NCBI RefSeq assembly: GCF_009017275.1
Contig: NZ_WBZC01000001.1
Location: forward strand, 1-64,000
Origin: Alkaliphilus pronyensis
Lineage (GTDB): Bacteria > Bacillota > Clostridia > Peptostreptococcales > Natronincolaceae
Direction of reading: 5' to 3'
DNA: 64,000 bases
Shown: in pieces, positions 1-7,528 of the stretch
How the letters are laid out: each line of letters starts with the position of its first letter
How positions within the stretch are numbered: the stretch's first letter is position 1
The notes under the pieces: model-generated
Seen by the model: only the letters and a program-made list of their open reading frames with translations
Databases searched by the model: none
What the model was told of the DNA's origin: nothing
Program-made: the position numbers and the translations under genes

Positions 1-16
1 TTTGCACAAAATTTCA

Positions 17-164
17 TATAACGTTCCAGTGTTTACGACGTACCTGAGCCGGACCCTCTTGACACTCCCCCCTGGCGGAGCTTCGCTCCCGGTGAAGGGA
101 TGTGGTGCGCTGACCTTTCCCTAGAAACGTGCACTCCAGCACCTCCCGTAAACACATTGTTATA
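17..164 (-). other. attC-like foldable element (candidate recombination site)
   Basis: A GC-richer block in AT-rich DNA whose ends pair in two steps. TATAAC (17-22) pairs with GTTATA (159-164). After an unpaired spacer of 7 nt on one arm and 4 nt on the other, TGTTTACG (30-37) pairs with CGTAAACA (147-154). The interior holds further hairpins, including GGAGC-TTC-GCTCC near 76-88. An outer box, unpaired spacer, inner box and variable terminal structure is the layout of integron attC sites, and the length (148 nt) is near the top of the attC range. It lies just 3' of the GNAT gene, where an attC belongs in a cassette. The integron reading is inference; a MITE or a structured RNA is possible. 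Confidence 0.45.
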
Positions 165-221
165 GGAAGTAGCGACATCTTATAAGAATAAGACTACCAA
201 AACATTCCTACATATACTCTT

Positions 222-712
222 CTAATTAAAGCTTTTTTCAAACTGTGCTATTCTTATACCGTCTGGCATAGTCTTTACTTCTACTAAGTTAAATCCACAA
301 CCTGTATATAGTTGGATCAAATACTCTCTATCTTCATAGCAATCTAGCCTTAATTTTTCTTTCCCAACTGTTCTAGCATATTCTTCTATCCAATTTATCA
401 TTTTTCCGCATTACCTTGTCCTGTGTATTCCTTCTTGACAACAATTTTATTAATATAATAAGCTCCTAAGTGACTATTAGGTCCCCAAAAAAAATCATTA
501 CTTTTTACTAAAATAAATCCACCTATCGGAATGTTATTTATATATCCAATAAAACAATCTGGATCATTATATTTTTTAATAAATTCCTTCTTTTCAAGAA
601 ACTTCGTGTTCCACATAGGCTGCCCAATTTTAATTAACCATTCAGCTTTTTCCCTATACATACTTAAAAGAATTTCCAATTTGTCATAACCAATCTTCTC
701 AATTTGAAACAT
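222..712 (-). pseudogene. GNAT family N-acetyltransferase, frameshifted
   Basis: The first frame (712 to 398) encodes the N-terminal part of a GNAT acetyltransferase, ending in the acetyl-CoA-binding start GQGNAEK and then a TGA. The next frame continues at once from 401 to 222 with MINWIEEYAR, then LRLDCYED and YTGCGF, typical of the GNAT C-terminal half. Joined, they give a normal-length protein of about 163 residues. The break is at a run of five A on the coding strand (401-405); a sixth A would restore one frame. It could be a real mutation, a sequencing error or slippage on the A run. A GGAGG site lies 11 nt before the ATG. GNAT genes are common integron cassette cargo, and the neighbours fit that. 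Confidence 0.8.
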
Positions 713-1063
713 TGTGGTCTTATCCTCCTATTGATATCATTACATTGTAAAATATTACTACCTTGCATATGAATACTTAATTAAAGTTAAAAAAGCTTGC
801 ACAATTATATTTTGTAGTTTCTCTAAGTCTTGGAAATGCTAATTTTTTTTAGTAAATAATTTGAATCTATTAGTTCTTACAAAATTTAAAATCCAAACAT
901 ATACTTTGGTTGTTATTACCTATTTTTCAATAAACCCTAATAAGCATCTCTGATATAGCTATTTCCTATAACTACTTCATCTGCGACTGTCGTATATACC
1001 TCCCTATAGTAGTTATATCTGACGTAGTGTCGTATATATAGCCTATATAGGTAAGCTTAAATT
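713..1063. other. Intergenic stretch between recombinase and GNAT gene
   Basis: No coding potential was seen. The part nearest the recombinase carries the inverted repeat listed at 967-1017 and two direct copies of TGTCGTATATA (989-999 and 1029-1039, 40 bp apart). The rest is AT-rich and presumably holds the promoter of the GNAT gene; no convincing -35/-10 pair could be assigned. Confidence 0.5.
967..1017. repeat. Inverted repeat with TATAAC/GTTATA ends (candidate attI-like site)
   Basis: TATAACTACT (967-976) and AGTAGTTATA (1008-1017) form a perfect 10-bp inverted repeat around 31 nt. The end hexamers are the same as those of the foldable element at 17-164, so the two sites flank the GNAT gene in the same relative order. 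One copy of TGTCGTATATA lies inside the repeat and a second 40 bp further on. Position next to the recombinase suggests an attachment site or recombinase-binding site. This is inference from symmetry and position only. Confidence 0.4.
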
Positions 1064-2095
1064 TTATAGTCTATCTATTGGGCTAATTATTTTCTTCAGC
1101 GATTTTTTAGTAACGTGGGTATATATTTCTGTTGTCTTTGAGCTATTGTGACCCAGTAGCTCTTGGATGTATCTTAGATCTGTACCTCTTTCCAGTAGAT
1201 GAGTTGCAAATGAATGTCTTAGTGAATGGATGCCCACCTCTCGTTTTATACCAGCCTTCTCTAAAGCATTCTTAAAAATTCTTTGGGCACTTCTTTCAGT
1301 TAGGTTAGTGCTATCAGTGCCCTCGAATATATATTGCTGGGGCCTGTATTTTTTATAGTACTCTCTTAACTCCTGTAAAACAACCTCTGATAGTATTGTA
1401 TATCGATCTTTTCTACCTTTACCTTGATGAACTTTTAGAAGCATTCTGTTGCTATCAATGTCACTTAACTTTAGATTAACAGCTTCACTAACCCTTAGTC
1501 CAGCAGAATAGGTTAATCTCAACAAAAGCCTATGCTTGTGATTAGTTACTGCATCAAATATTTTCTTTACTTCTGTTTCACTGAGAACTTGGGGTAATTT
1601 TTTTTGTTTTTTAGGCCTTATAATTCTTTCAACAGTTTCTATATCATTAGCTACATATTCCACATAGAATTTGATTGAGTTTATAGCCTGATTAATATAA
1701 GAGTGGGAAAGGGATTCTTTGTCCAAAAGATATAACAAGTATTGTTTTATTGACTGACTATTTATATTACAGGTGTCATACTCAATATACTCTAGGAATC
1801 TTACAAAGTGACCCTTATAGGCCTTTATTGTATTTTGGCTATAGCCCTTAAGCTTTAAAGAATTAAGGAACTCCGATACAACAACTTGTACTCTTTGATT
1901 ATTATACATTCTTTTTATTTCTTCTAGTTTGCTATAAACCTCATCTGAATACTGAAATTCCCAACGTTTTTCTGTGGAATTCCATCTTCCGCCTCCAATC
2001 TGTCGGAGCTTTTCAACATATTTTTTTGAATAGGGGAATGTCACATATATTTCATTTAATAACACATTTATTTTAAAATCCATGACTTCCACCAT
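1064..2095 (-). CDS. Tyrosine recombinase/integrase with N-terminal extension
   Basis: 343 aa. The first ~65 residues form a small extra domain with a GGGRWN...RWEF motif. A SAM-like core-binding domain follows (about 70-160), then a tyrosine recombinase catalytic domain: Arg in AGLRVSEA, Lys in GKGRKDR, HSLRHS, LLGH and the nucleophile in EIYTHV. The C-terminus (SPIDRL) resembles the SPLD ending of Xer and integron integrases. The stretch between KGRKDR and HSLRHS is only about 58 residues, as in Xer proteins, so the extra helix region of classical IntI is absent. A later ATG at 2083 has a GGTGG site and may be the true start. It points the same way as the GNAT gene, with two symmetric sites downstream, so it could act on them. 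Confidence 0.85.
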   Translation of the reverse strand: MVEVMDFKINVLLNEIYVTFPYSKKYVEKLRQIGGGRWNSTEKRWEFQYSDEVYSKLEEIKRMYNNQRVQVVVSEFLNSLKLKGYSQNTIKAYKGHFVRFLEYIEYDTCNINSQSIKQYLLYLLDKESLSHSYINQAINSIKFYVEYVANDIETVERIIRPKKQKKLPQVLSETEVKKIFDAVTNHKHRLLLRLTYSAGLRVSEAVNLKLSDIDSNRMLLKVHQGKGRKDRYTILSEVVLQELREYYKKYRPQQYIFEGTDSTNLTERSAQRIFKNALEKAGIKREVGIHSLRHSFATHLLERGTDLRYIQELLGHNSSKTTEIYTHVTKKSLKKIISPIDRL

Positions 2096-2290
2096 CCCCT
2101 ATTATTAATATTTTCTATGTTATGTTTTCAACAAAAGCTACTACTTTCCTGTGTAAATTTTTCTAAATTTGTAATAATATATCGTCAAAAATCGACAAAT
2201 TAGTGTTTTAGTATACTTGTTCACTATATCTTTTGGGGGTTGAGAATCTTGAGCATAAGCTATATCTCTAATTAATCTTTTCAACAAAAA

Positions 2291-2315
2291 AAGCATAGCT
2301 ATATAAACCATGCTT
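2291..2315 (-). terminator. Terminator of the kam operon
   Basis: Read on the minus strand, AAGCATGG and CTATGCTT pair around a 9-nt loop and are followed by a run of seven T. It sits just after the kamE stop codon. Confidence 0.75.
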
Positions 2316-2323
2316 CTACTAAC

Positions 2324-3079
2324 CTATTTTAAGTTTCTTTTCACCATTTCATTTACTACGAAGGAAGCAACATCCTCTGCATAGCTACCACTTCCAAAGC
2401 CTGCATCATAGCCCAGCTCCTTTGCTAGCTCATGACTAAGTCTTGGTCCTCCGCAGGCCAATACTATCTTGTCACGTATACCTTCAGCCTCTAGTAGTTC
2501 TACTAATTGGGTTAGGTTAGGTATATGAACATCTTTTTGAGTCACAACTTGAGAAATTAATATTGCATCTGCCTTCAGCTCTATGGCCTTAGCAACAAGC
2601 TCTTCATTTGGCACCTGACTCCCCAGATTATATGCTTCAATGCCCTTGTATCTCTCTAATCCATAGTGGCCATCAAAGCCCTTCATATTCATAATAGCAT
2701 CTATTCCTACCGTATGGGCATCTGTTCCTGTACAGGCTCCTATAACCACTATATCTCTGGTGAAGTTCTTTCCAATAAACTCTTCTACCTCCTCCATAGA
2801 AAGGGTATCTACCTCCATTTTTACCACTTCAATAGAGGAGTAATCAACAGTATGCTGACATTTCCCATACATTATATAATAACTAAAGCCACCACCCATA
2901 TCCTTTGAATAAACAACATTAGGCTCATCTAATCCCATACTATGGGCTAAGCGACGGGCAGCCTCCTTCCCCTCCTCTCCATAGGGCACTGGTAGAGTAA
3001 AGCTTAATTGAACCATTCCATCATTTAATGTATCACCATAGGGTTTCACTCTTCTAAAATCAATGTTTTCTATTGACAT
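2324..3079 (-). CDS. kamE: Beta-lysine 5,6-aminomutase beta subunit
   Basis: 251 aa. This is the cobalamin-binding subunit of the adenosylcobalamin- and PLP-dependent enzyme that moves the terminal amino group of beta-lysine (or D-lysine), giving 3,5-diaminohexanoate in lysine fermentation. The DxHxxG cobalamin motif is D120-A-H122-T-V-G. The lysine 11 residues after that histidine (K133) is at the spacing of the PLP-binding lysine known in the family (His133/Lys144 in the C. sticklandii enzyme). Its start overlaps the end of kamD by 10 bp, so translation is probably coupled. It is the last gene of the operon. Confidence 0.95.
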   Translation of the reverse strand: MSIENIDFRRVKPYGDTLNDGMVQLSFTLPVPYGEEGKEAARRLAHSMGLDEPNVVYSKDMGGGFSYYIMYGKCQHTVDYSSIEVVKMEVDTLSMEEVEEFIGKNFTRDIVVIGACTGTDAHTVGIDAIMNMKGFDGHYGLERYKGIEAYNLGSQVPNEELVAKAIELKADAILISQVVTQKDVHIPNLTQLVELLEAEGIRDKIVLACGGPRLSHELAKELGYDAGFGSGSYAEDVASFVVNEMVKRNLK

Positions 3080-4635
3080 CTTCTCTCCTCCCTTAGCATT
3101 AAATCGATAAATGGGTTGAAGTAACCTTCTTCAATAGGTATTACTCCCTTTAGTCCTTTGCCGCCAGTTCTTGAACGTTTTACTCCACCAAATTTTCCTT
3201 CCTCTATAGTTTTAAATAGACCATCCTCTTTAATTTGATTTAGAAGCTCACTGGCTTCAACTAAAACCTCCTGGGCCCTTTTCTGTATAATACCATTTTC
3301 CTTAAATACTATTTCCTCACCTAAATCCTTACAGTTATTAAAGATGTACTGTGCATTTTCAATTGCTAAGTACCTATCCTGCATATGGGGTGTATGAATA
3401 GCTTCCGTTAACATTCCCAACAGCTGTATTCCTTGCCCTGTCCATATTGATATTAGGTTAAATAGTGCATCTTGAACATGTCCCTTGAATATATTACCCG
3501 TCATAAATTTAGTCGGGGGCATATACTTTAGTGGTGCTTTGGGAAATATTTCTCTAGCCATTTGGGCCTGTGCCAGTTCTAGCAAAAATCCATTTTGTAA
3601 ATCTGGATTCATTTCAAAGGCGTGCCCTAACCCCATTTGTTCTTCTGGAATACCTGCTTGTAGGGCAAATTGTTCATTAATGAATTGTGATGCCAGTACT
3701 GTATGGGCTTCTTCAACAGCATCTGCCGTTGTAAGATAATTATCTTCTCCTGTATTTATTATAATGCCTGCATAGCCATTAATAACCCTAGAGAAATATT
3801 GATCTACGAATGTTCTTTGCATGTTGATATCTCTAAATAGTATTCCATATAGGGCATCATTAAGCATAACATCTAGCCCTTCCATAGCCCCCATAGCTGC
3901 AATCTCTGGCATACATAGACCTGAGCAGTAGTTGCATAATCTAATATATCTTCCAACCTCTTCACCTACTTCATCTAATGCTTTACGCATTATTCTAAAG
4001 TTTTCTTGAGTGGCAAAGGTACCTCCAAACCCCTCCGTTGTAGCTCCGTATGGTACGTAATCCAATAGACTTTGAGCAGTTGAACGGATAACAGCTATAA
4101 TATCAGCCCCTTGTCTGGCTGCAGCCTGTGCTTGAAGTGCATCCTCATATATATTTCCAGTTGCAACAATAACGTAAAGATATGGTTTGTTGCCTTCACC
4201 AATGGTGTTTATACGCTCTTGTCGTTTTTGTCTATTACTCCATATTTTACTTGCTGCCTTCTGGGCAATTTCATGTATTGCATTTTTAACCCTCGTTATA
4301 TCCTGTGGTGGAATCTTCGTTAATTCTAACTGATTACTGGCCACAGCCTCTGCTATTTCCTGCGGATTATTACCTGTATAAACCATTGTATTTCCTAACC
4401 AATATGCAACACCTAGTCCAAGTCCTCCTCCCTTAATGATGTGATCTACTATTGTATTTGGTAGAGGATATTCTCCGTCAACCACACCATCAATTCCCAG
4501 CAAACGAGCAATAGTTCTCTCAACTGCAACTGTTGTATGCTGGTCTATAAAATTTTGAACATCTTCAGCTATACTTCCTGCAGCATTTCTAGCCATTTCA
4601 ATAGCTTTTGCATCAAGCTTTAACTTGCTAATCAT
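3070..4635 (-). CDS. kamD: Beta-lysine 5,6-aminomutase alpha subunit
   Basis: 521 aa from the chosen start. This is the large subunit of beta-lysine 5,6-aminomutase, forming the TIM-barrel that holds the substrate and adenosylcobalamin. It is recognised by overall family similarity and by its pairing with kamE. An in-frame ATG lies 18 nt upstream, but AGGAGGAAAAGG falls between it and 4635, so 4635 (MISKLKLD) is the likely start. It follows kamC after about 158 bp, a gap occupied by a copy of the dispersed repeat, which may partly uncouple kamDE from the upstream genes. Confidence 0.95.
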   Translation of the reverse strand: MISKLKLDAKAIEMARNAAGSIAEDVQNFIDQHTTVAVERTIARLLGIDGVVDGEYPLPNTIVDHIIKGGGLGLGVAYWLGNTMVYTGNNPQEIAEAVASNQLELTKIPPQDITRVKNAIHEIAQKAASKIWSNRQKRQERINTIGEGNKPYLYVIVATGNIYEDALQAQAAARQGADIIAVIRSTAQSLLDYVPYGATTEGFGGTFATQENFRIMRKALDEVGEEVGRYIRLCNYCSGLCMPEIAAMGAMEGLDVMLNDALYGILFRDINMQRTFVDQYFSRVINGYAGIIINTGEDNYLTTADAVEEAHTVLASQFINEQFALQAGIPEEQMGLGHAFEMNPDLQNGFLLELAQAQMAREIFPKAPLKYMPPTKFMTGNIFKGHVQDALFNLISIWTGQGIQLLGMLTEAIHTPHMQDRYLAIENAQYIFNNCKDLGEEIVFKENGIIQKRAQEVLVEASELLNQIKEDGLFKTIEEGKFGGVKRSRTGGKGLKGVIPIEEGYFNPFIDLMLREERRCQ

Positions 4636-4679
4636 CCCTTTTCCTCCTACCAATAAATTATTGTAGCTTAACTTCTAAT

Positions 4680-4808
4680 CAATTTATCTCAGCGGCGTGA
4701 CTAACCCTCACGCTTCTTAAGCGGGTGATAAGTGCCGCCAAGCTTCGAAATAAGTACAACTAGAGTTCAGGTGGAGTAAAAACTTCATCTGAACTAAGTT
4801 TTCTTTAT
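4680..4808 (-). repeat. Dispersed ~125-bp palindromic repeat, copy A
   Basis: Same element as at 12774-12900 and 13080-13204, inverted relative to them, with a partial copy at 31414-31475. It contains two hairpins (the pairs AGTTCAG/CTGAACT and CTCCCGCTT/AAGCGGGAG in the best copies). In this copy the second hairpin carries mismatches. The end reading ATAAAGAAAACTTAG on the minus strand forms the last codons and the stop of kamC. No terminal transposase gene is present; a non-autonomous element (MITE, or a PATE of IS200/IS605 type) is the likeliest explanation. Confidence 0.85.
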
Positions 4809-6434
4809 AGCCTTTTCAGCCTCTAAAATTATATCTTCATTTAGTCCCATTAGCTTAGCGATGAATATTGCATCCTTAGGTACTGTTTGATTTCCTTCAA
4901 CTTCTATTAAACTGTAATCCATGTGGTTTTCTAGTAATCCTTCATCATATTTACCATCCCTAAGCTTTACCATTTCTAAATCTATTTCTTCTCTTTTCAA
5001 GCCCTTTACCTGTAAGTGTTTAACCTCTTTTATTTCTGACAGGCCATCGAAATGGCTAGTTATAACTGATATAGTGGTTTTAGCCTTTAGATATTGAATT
5101 ATTCCCTTGGAGATGGCATAGCCTTCCTTTGGGTTTGTTCCTCTGGCTAGCTCATCCATTAATATTAGACCTGTTTCATTGACCCTTTCAATAGCTTGTT
5201 GCAAGCTTTTTATTTCTGCTCCAAAGGTAGATAAGCCAGCTTCTATCGATTGCTGATCACCTATTGATAGGTGAATAAAGTCTACTGCCCCTAATTCCAC
5301 CTCTTTGGCTGGTACATATAAGCCTAATTGTGCCATAACCATTATTAAGGCTATTAGCTTTAGTGTAACTGTTTTCCCACCCATATTTGCCCCTGTTATT
5401 AGGGTGACCCCAGTATTTAATTGAAGGTCTATAGGTGTATATTTTTTTCCCTTATCAATTAATAGCTTTTCAACAAGGATATGTCTTCCTTCCTTTATTT
5501 TTATGACGGGCTTATTTACTAAGTGGGGCTTTACTCCATTTATCTTTATATTAAGCACATATTTACCTATTAATAGATCTAAATCGCCAATTATTGTTGT
5601 ATTATATATAGCATCCTCCAGCCATTCCTTTATTTTGCGGGACAGTTCCACTCTAACTTGAAGTTCAAGCTCTTCCTCCTTTAGCCTTGTATCCTCAATC
5701 TCTAGTGTTAAATCATTTAGGGCTTTAGGGCTTTTAACCTTATAGCTAAAGCTATTTAGTCCCTCAAAGGCTAAATAGACCTTTGGGCTATTGGCCAAGG
5801 CATGAAGGGTTTTGCTGTCATTTTTAAATACTGTAATTTCACCATTTGGTCTAATTCTAACTCCAAACTCCTTTGTTATATCTTCTCTTGCTTTTTTACT
5901 TTCCTTAAGGATTGTTGACTCTAACATTTTTATGGTCTGTCTTATATTCCTTAACTCTGTATTGTAGCTATCATAAATATAAAAGCTTTTAATTCCTTTA
6001 TTATCTGGGTCTAGTAGTTTAAAAAGCTTTGACATAGGCTTTAGACTAATTATTTTAAGCTTTTTAAGCTGACAATTATTTAAAATCTCCTCCAGCTTTA
6101 TTAAGCTATAGGCAAGTGCCTTAATCTCATATATCTCAACTTCATCTAAGACCTCACCAGCCTTTAATCTTTCAAAGGTTCCCTGTAAATCTTTATATTG
6201 CTGTAAATTATCCTTAAGCTGTGGCAAAAGTCCTTTTTCAGCTTCTAGTGTATTTTTAAAAAACTCAAAGTTATTTAGTATTTCCTTTAGCTCACCTATG
6301 TCCTTAGCAAAATATGGAGCTAAGGCCTCCTTTGCCCTTTTACCATAGGGTGTGATTATAGATAACATATTTAATACCTTGTCTAAGCCTATAGCCTTTA
6401 ATGTCTCTGGAACCATATAACTATTACTTATCAT
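4794..6434 (-). CDS. kamC: MutS-related ATPase of the lysine aminomutase operon
   Basis: 546 aa. The C-terminal half is a MutS-type ATPase: Walker A GANMGGKT near residue 350 and Walker B LILMDELARGTNP near residue 430. The N-terminal half has the helical lever/core type of sequence but no mismatch-recognition domain. MutS-like proteins of this kind occur in kam operons of lysine fermenters and are thought to help maintain or reactivate the B12 enzyme; that role is inferred, not shown. It overlaps kamB by 11 bp. Its final codons (IKKT and the TAG) lie inside the dispersed repeat, so the C-terminus was probably altered by the insertion. The symbol is assigned by operon position. Confidence 0.8.
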   Translation of the reverse strand: MISNSYMVPETLKAIGLDKVLNMLSIITPYGKRAKEALAPYFAKDIGELKEILNNFEFFKNTLEAEKGLLPQLKDNLQQYKDLQGTFERLKAGEVLDEVEIYEIKALAYSLIKLEEILNNCQLKKLKIISLKPMSKLFKLLDPDNKGIKSFYIYDSYNTELRNIRQTIKMLESTILKESKKAREDITKEFGVRIRPNGEITVFKNDSKTLHALANSPKVYLAFEGLNSFSYKVKSPKALNDLTLEIEDTRLKEEELELQVRVELSRKIKEWLEDAIYNTTIIGDLDLLIGKYVLNIKINGVKPHLVNKPVIKIKEGRHILVEKLLIDKGKKYTPIDLQLNTGVTLITGANMGGKTVTLKLIALIMVMAQLGLYVPAKEVELGAVDFIHLSIGDQQSIEAGLSTFGAEIKSLQQAIERVNETGLILMDELARGTNPKEGYAISKGIIQYLKAKTTISVITSHFDGLSEIKEVKHLQVKGLKREEIDLEMVKLRDGKYDEGLLENHMDYSLIEVEGNQTVPKDAIFIAKLMGLNEDIILEAEKAIKKT

Positions 6435-7467
6435 AAATATCCTCCATCATTACATCCATAACTGGCAAGGGAAGGAGTGCCTGCTTCATTTTATTTAAAA
6501 AATCCTCTGGTGGAAACCCATATCCGTAGGGAGATAGTGGGTTTACTGTTACTGCAATAACATTTATTTTATTAACCACGTTAATTTTTACTCCTCTTTT
6601 TGCCAGTAGGTACCAATCCCTTTGTGATATAAAAATCTTAGTTGCATCCTCCACCACAAAAACCACCCTTTTATAATTTGGTGTGGCAGAAATTATATCA
6701 TCTATTGTTTTTGAAACTAATGATCCACTGAGTATAACGTAGTTGGTGTTTTCATTAATATAGCCTGCAATTGTTTTACCATTATTTAAAGAGGTGGATA
6801 TAGCTATAAATGTAATATTAAAGTTCTTATCGATAGTGGCATATTTTTTGTCATTTATAATTTTAGTGGCGATTTCCATTTTGTCTTGAGGAGCTATTGC
6901 CTCTATAGAGTACAAGTGGACTTGATGCTGTGTTTCTGATATAACCTTGTTTATATCTCTACTAACAGCTGCTCCGGTTGCTAATATGGTTGCATCTGTA
7001 ATTGAAGGTGCAGCTGAGGTTTTTCGGTTTATAGCACCATCTACTATAACCAGCTTAGCACCAAAACTCCTCATTTTTTCAGCTACCTTTTTAATCTGGC
7101 TATTTGTATCGGGTCCTGCTATTTCTACTAATCCGTTAGTCAATGCCCTTGCTATAACTACAGTACCCAATGGTGTATTGTAGTCTGTCACCTCAAGAAT
7201 TTCTAGCTTTGCTTCACTTTTAAGTAGTGTAGCTTTTGCGGTTGCAACAATAGTACCCTCATAAATATATATAGTGGGTTTTTCAGTTAAAGTGACAATA
7301 TCTATTCTTTCGCCGTCTCTTCCTGTTGAGGTTAGTCCTATAGGAGTATTAAGCTCTGCTGCTTCTTCAATTAATCTATTTAATACAACTGTTTTTCCAG
7401 CATTTTTTGCCATACCAACCACTGAAATTGTTTGGTAATCCTTCTTTACATTTCTAAGCAGTAGCAA
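6424..7467 (-). CDS. kamB: P-loop helper protein of the lysine aminomutase operon
   Basis: 347 aa. A P-loop (GMAKNAGKT, residues 18-26) opens the protein, and a glycine/alanine-rich nucleotide-fold region (VIVDGAINRKTSAAP) lies near the middle. Proteins like this accompany the MutS-like KamC in kam operons and are proposed to assist 5,6-aminomutase; no biochemistry is implied here. The start is TTG, with AGGAGG 8 nt upstream. It overlaps kamC (ATGATAAGTAA junction), so the two are translationally coupled. The symbol rests on gene order A-B-C-D-E. Confidence 0.7.
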   Translation of the reverse strand: MLLLRNVKKDYQTISVVGMAKNAGKTVVLNRLIEEAAELNTPIGLTSTGRDGERIDIVTLTEKPTIYIYEGTIVATAKATLLKSEAKLEILEVTDYNTPLGTVVIARALTNGLVEIAGPDTNSQIKKVAEKMRSFGAKLVIVDGAINRKTSAAPSITDATILATGAAVSRDINKVISETQHQVHLYSIEAIAPQDKMEIATKIINDKKYATIDKNFNITFIAISTSLNNGKTIAGYINENTNYVILSGSLVSKTIDDIISATPNYKRVVFVVEDATKIFISQRDWYLLAKRGVKINVVNKINVIAVTVNPLSPYGYGFPPEDFLNKMKQALLPLPVMDVMMEDIYDK

Positions 7468-7489
7468 CCTGCACTCCTCCTATTCAAAT

Positions 7490-7518
7490 ACAGGAGGACC
7501 TTTGCTTTGTCCCCCTGT
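7490..7518 (-). promoter_or_regulatory. Hairpin between kamA and kamB
   Basis: On the + strand, ACAGGAGGAC (7490-7499) pairs with GTCCCCCTGT (7509-7518) except for one mismatch, around a 9-nt loop. There is no U tract, so it is more likely an mRNA processing or stability element than a terminator. Confidence 0.45.
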
Positions 7519-7528
7519 GTTCTAACCA

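Noticed and set aside
1064-2095. Calling the recombinase a classical integron integrase (IntI)
   Set aside because: The segment between KGRKDR and HSLRHS is as short as in Xer proteins, so the IntI-specific extra helix is absent.
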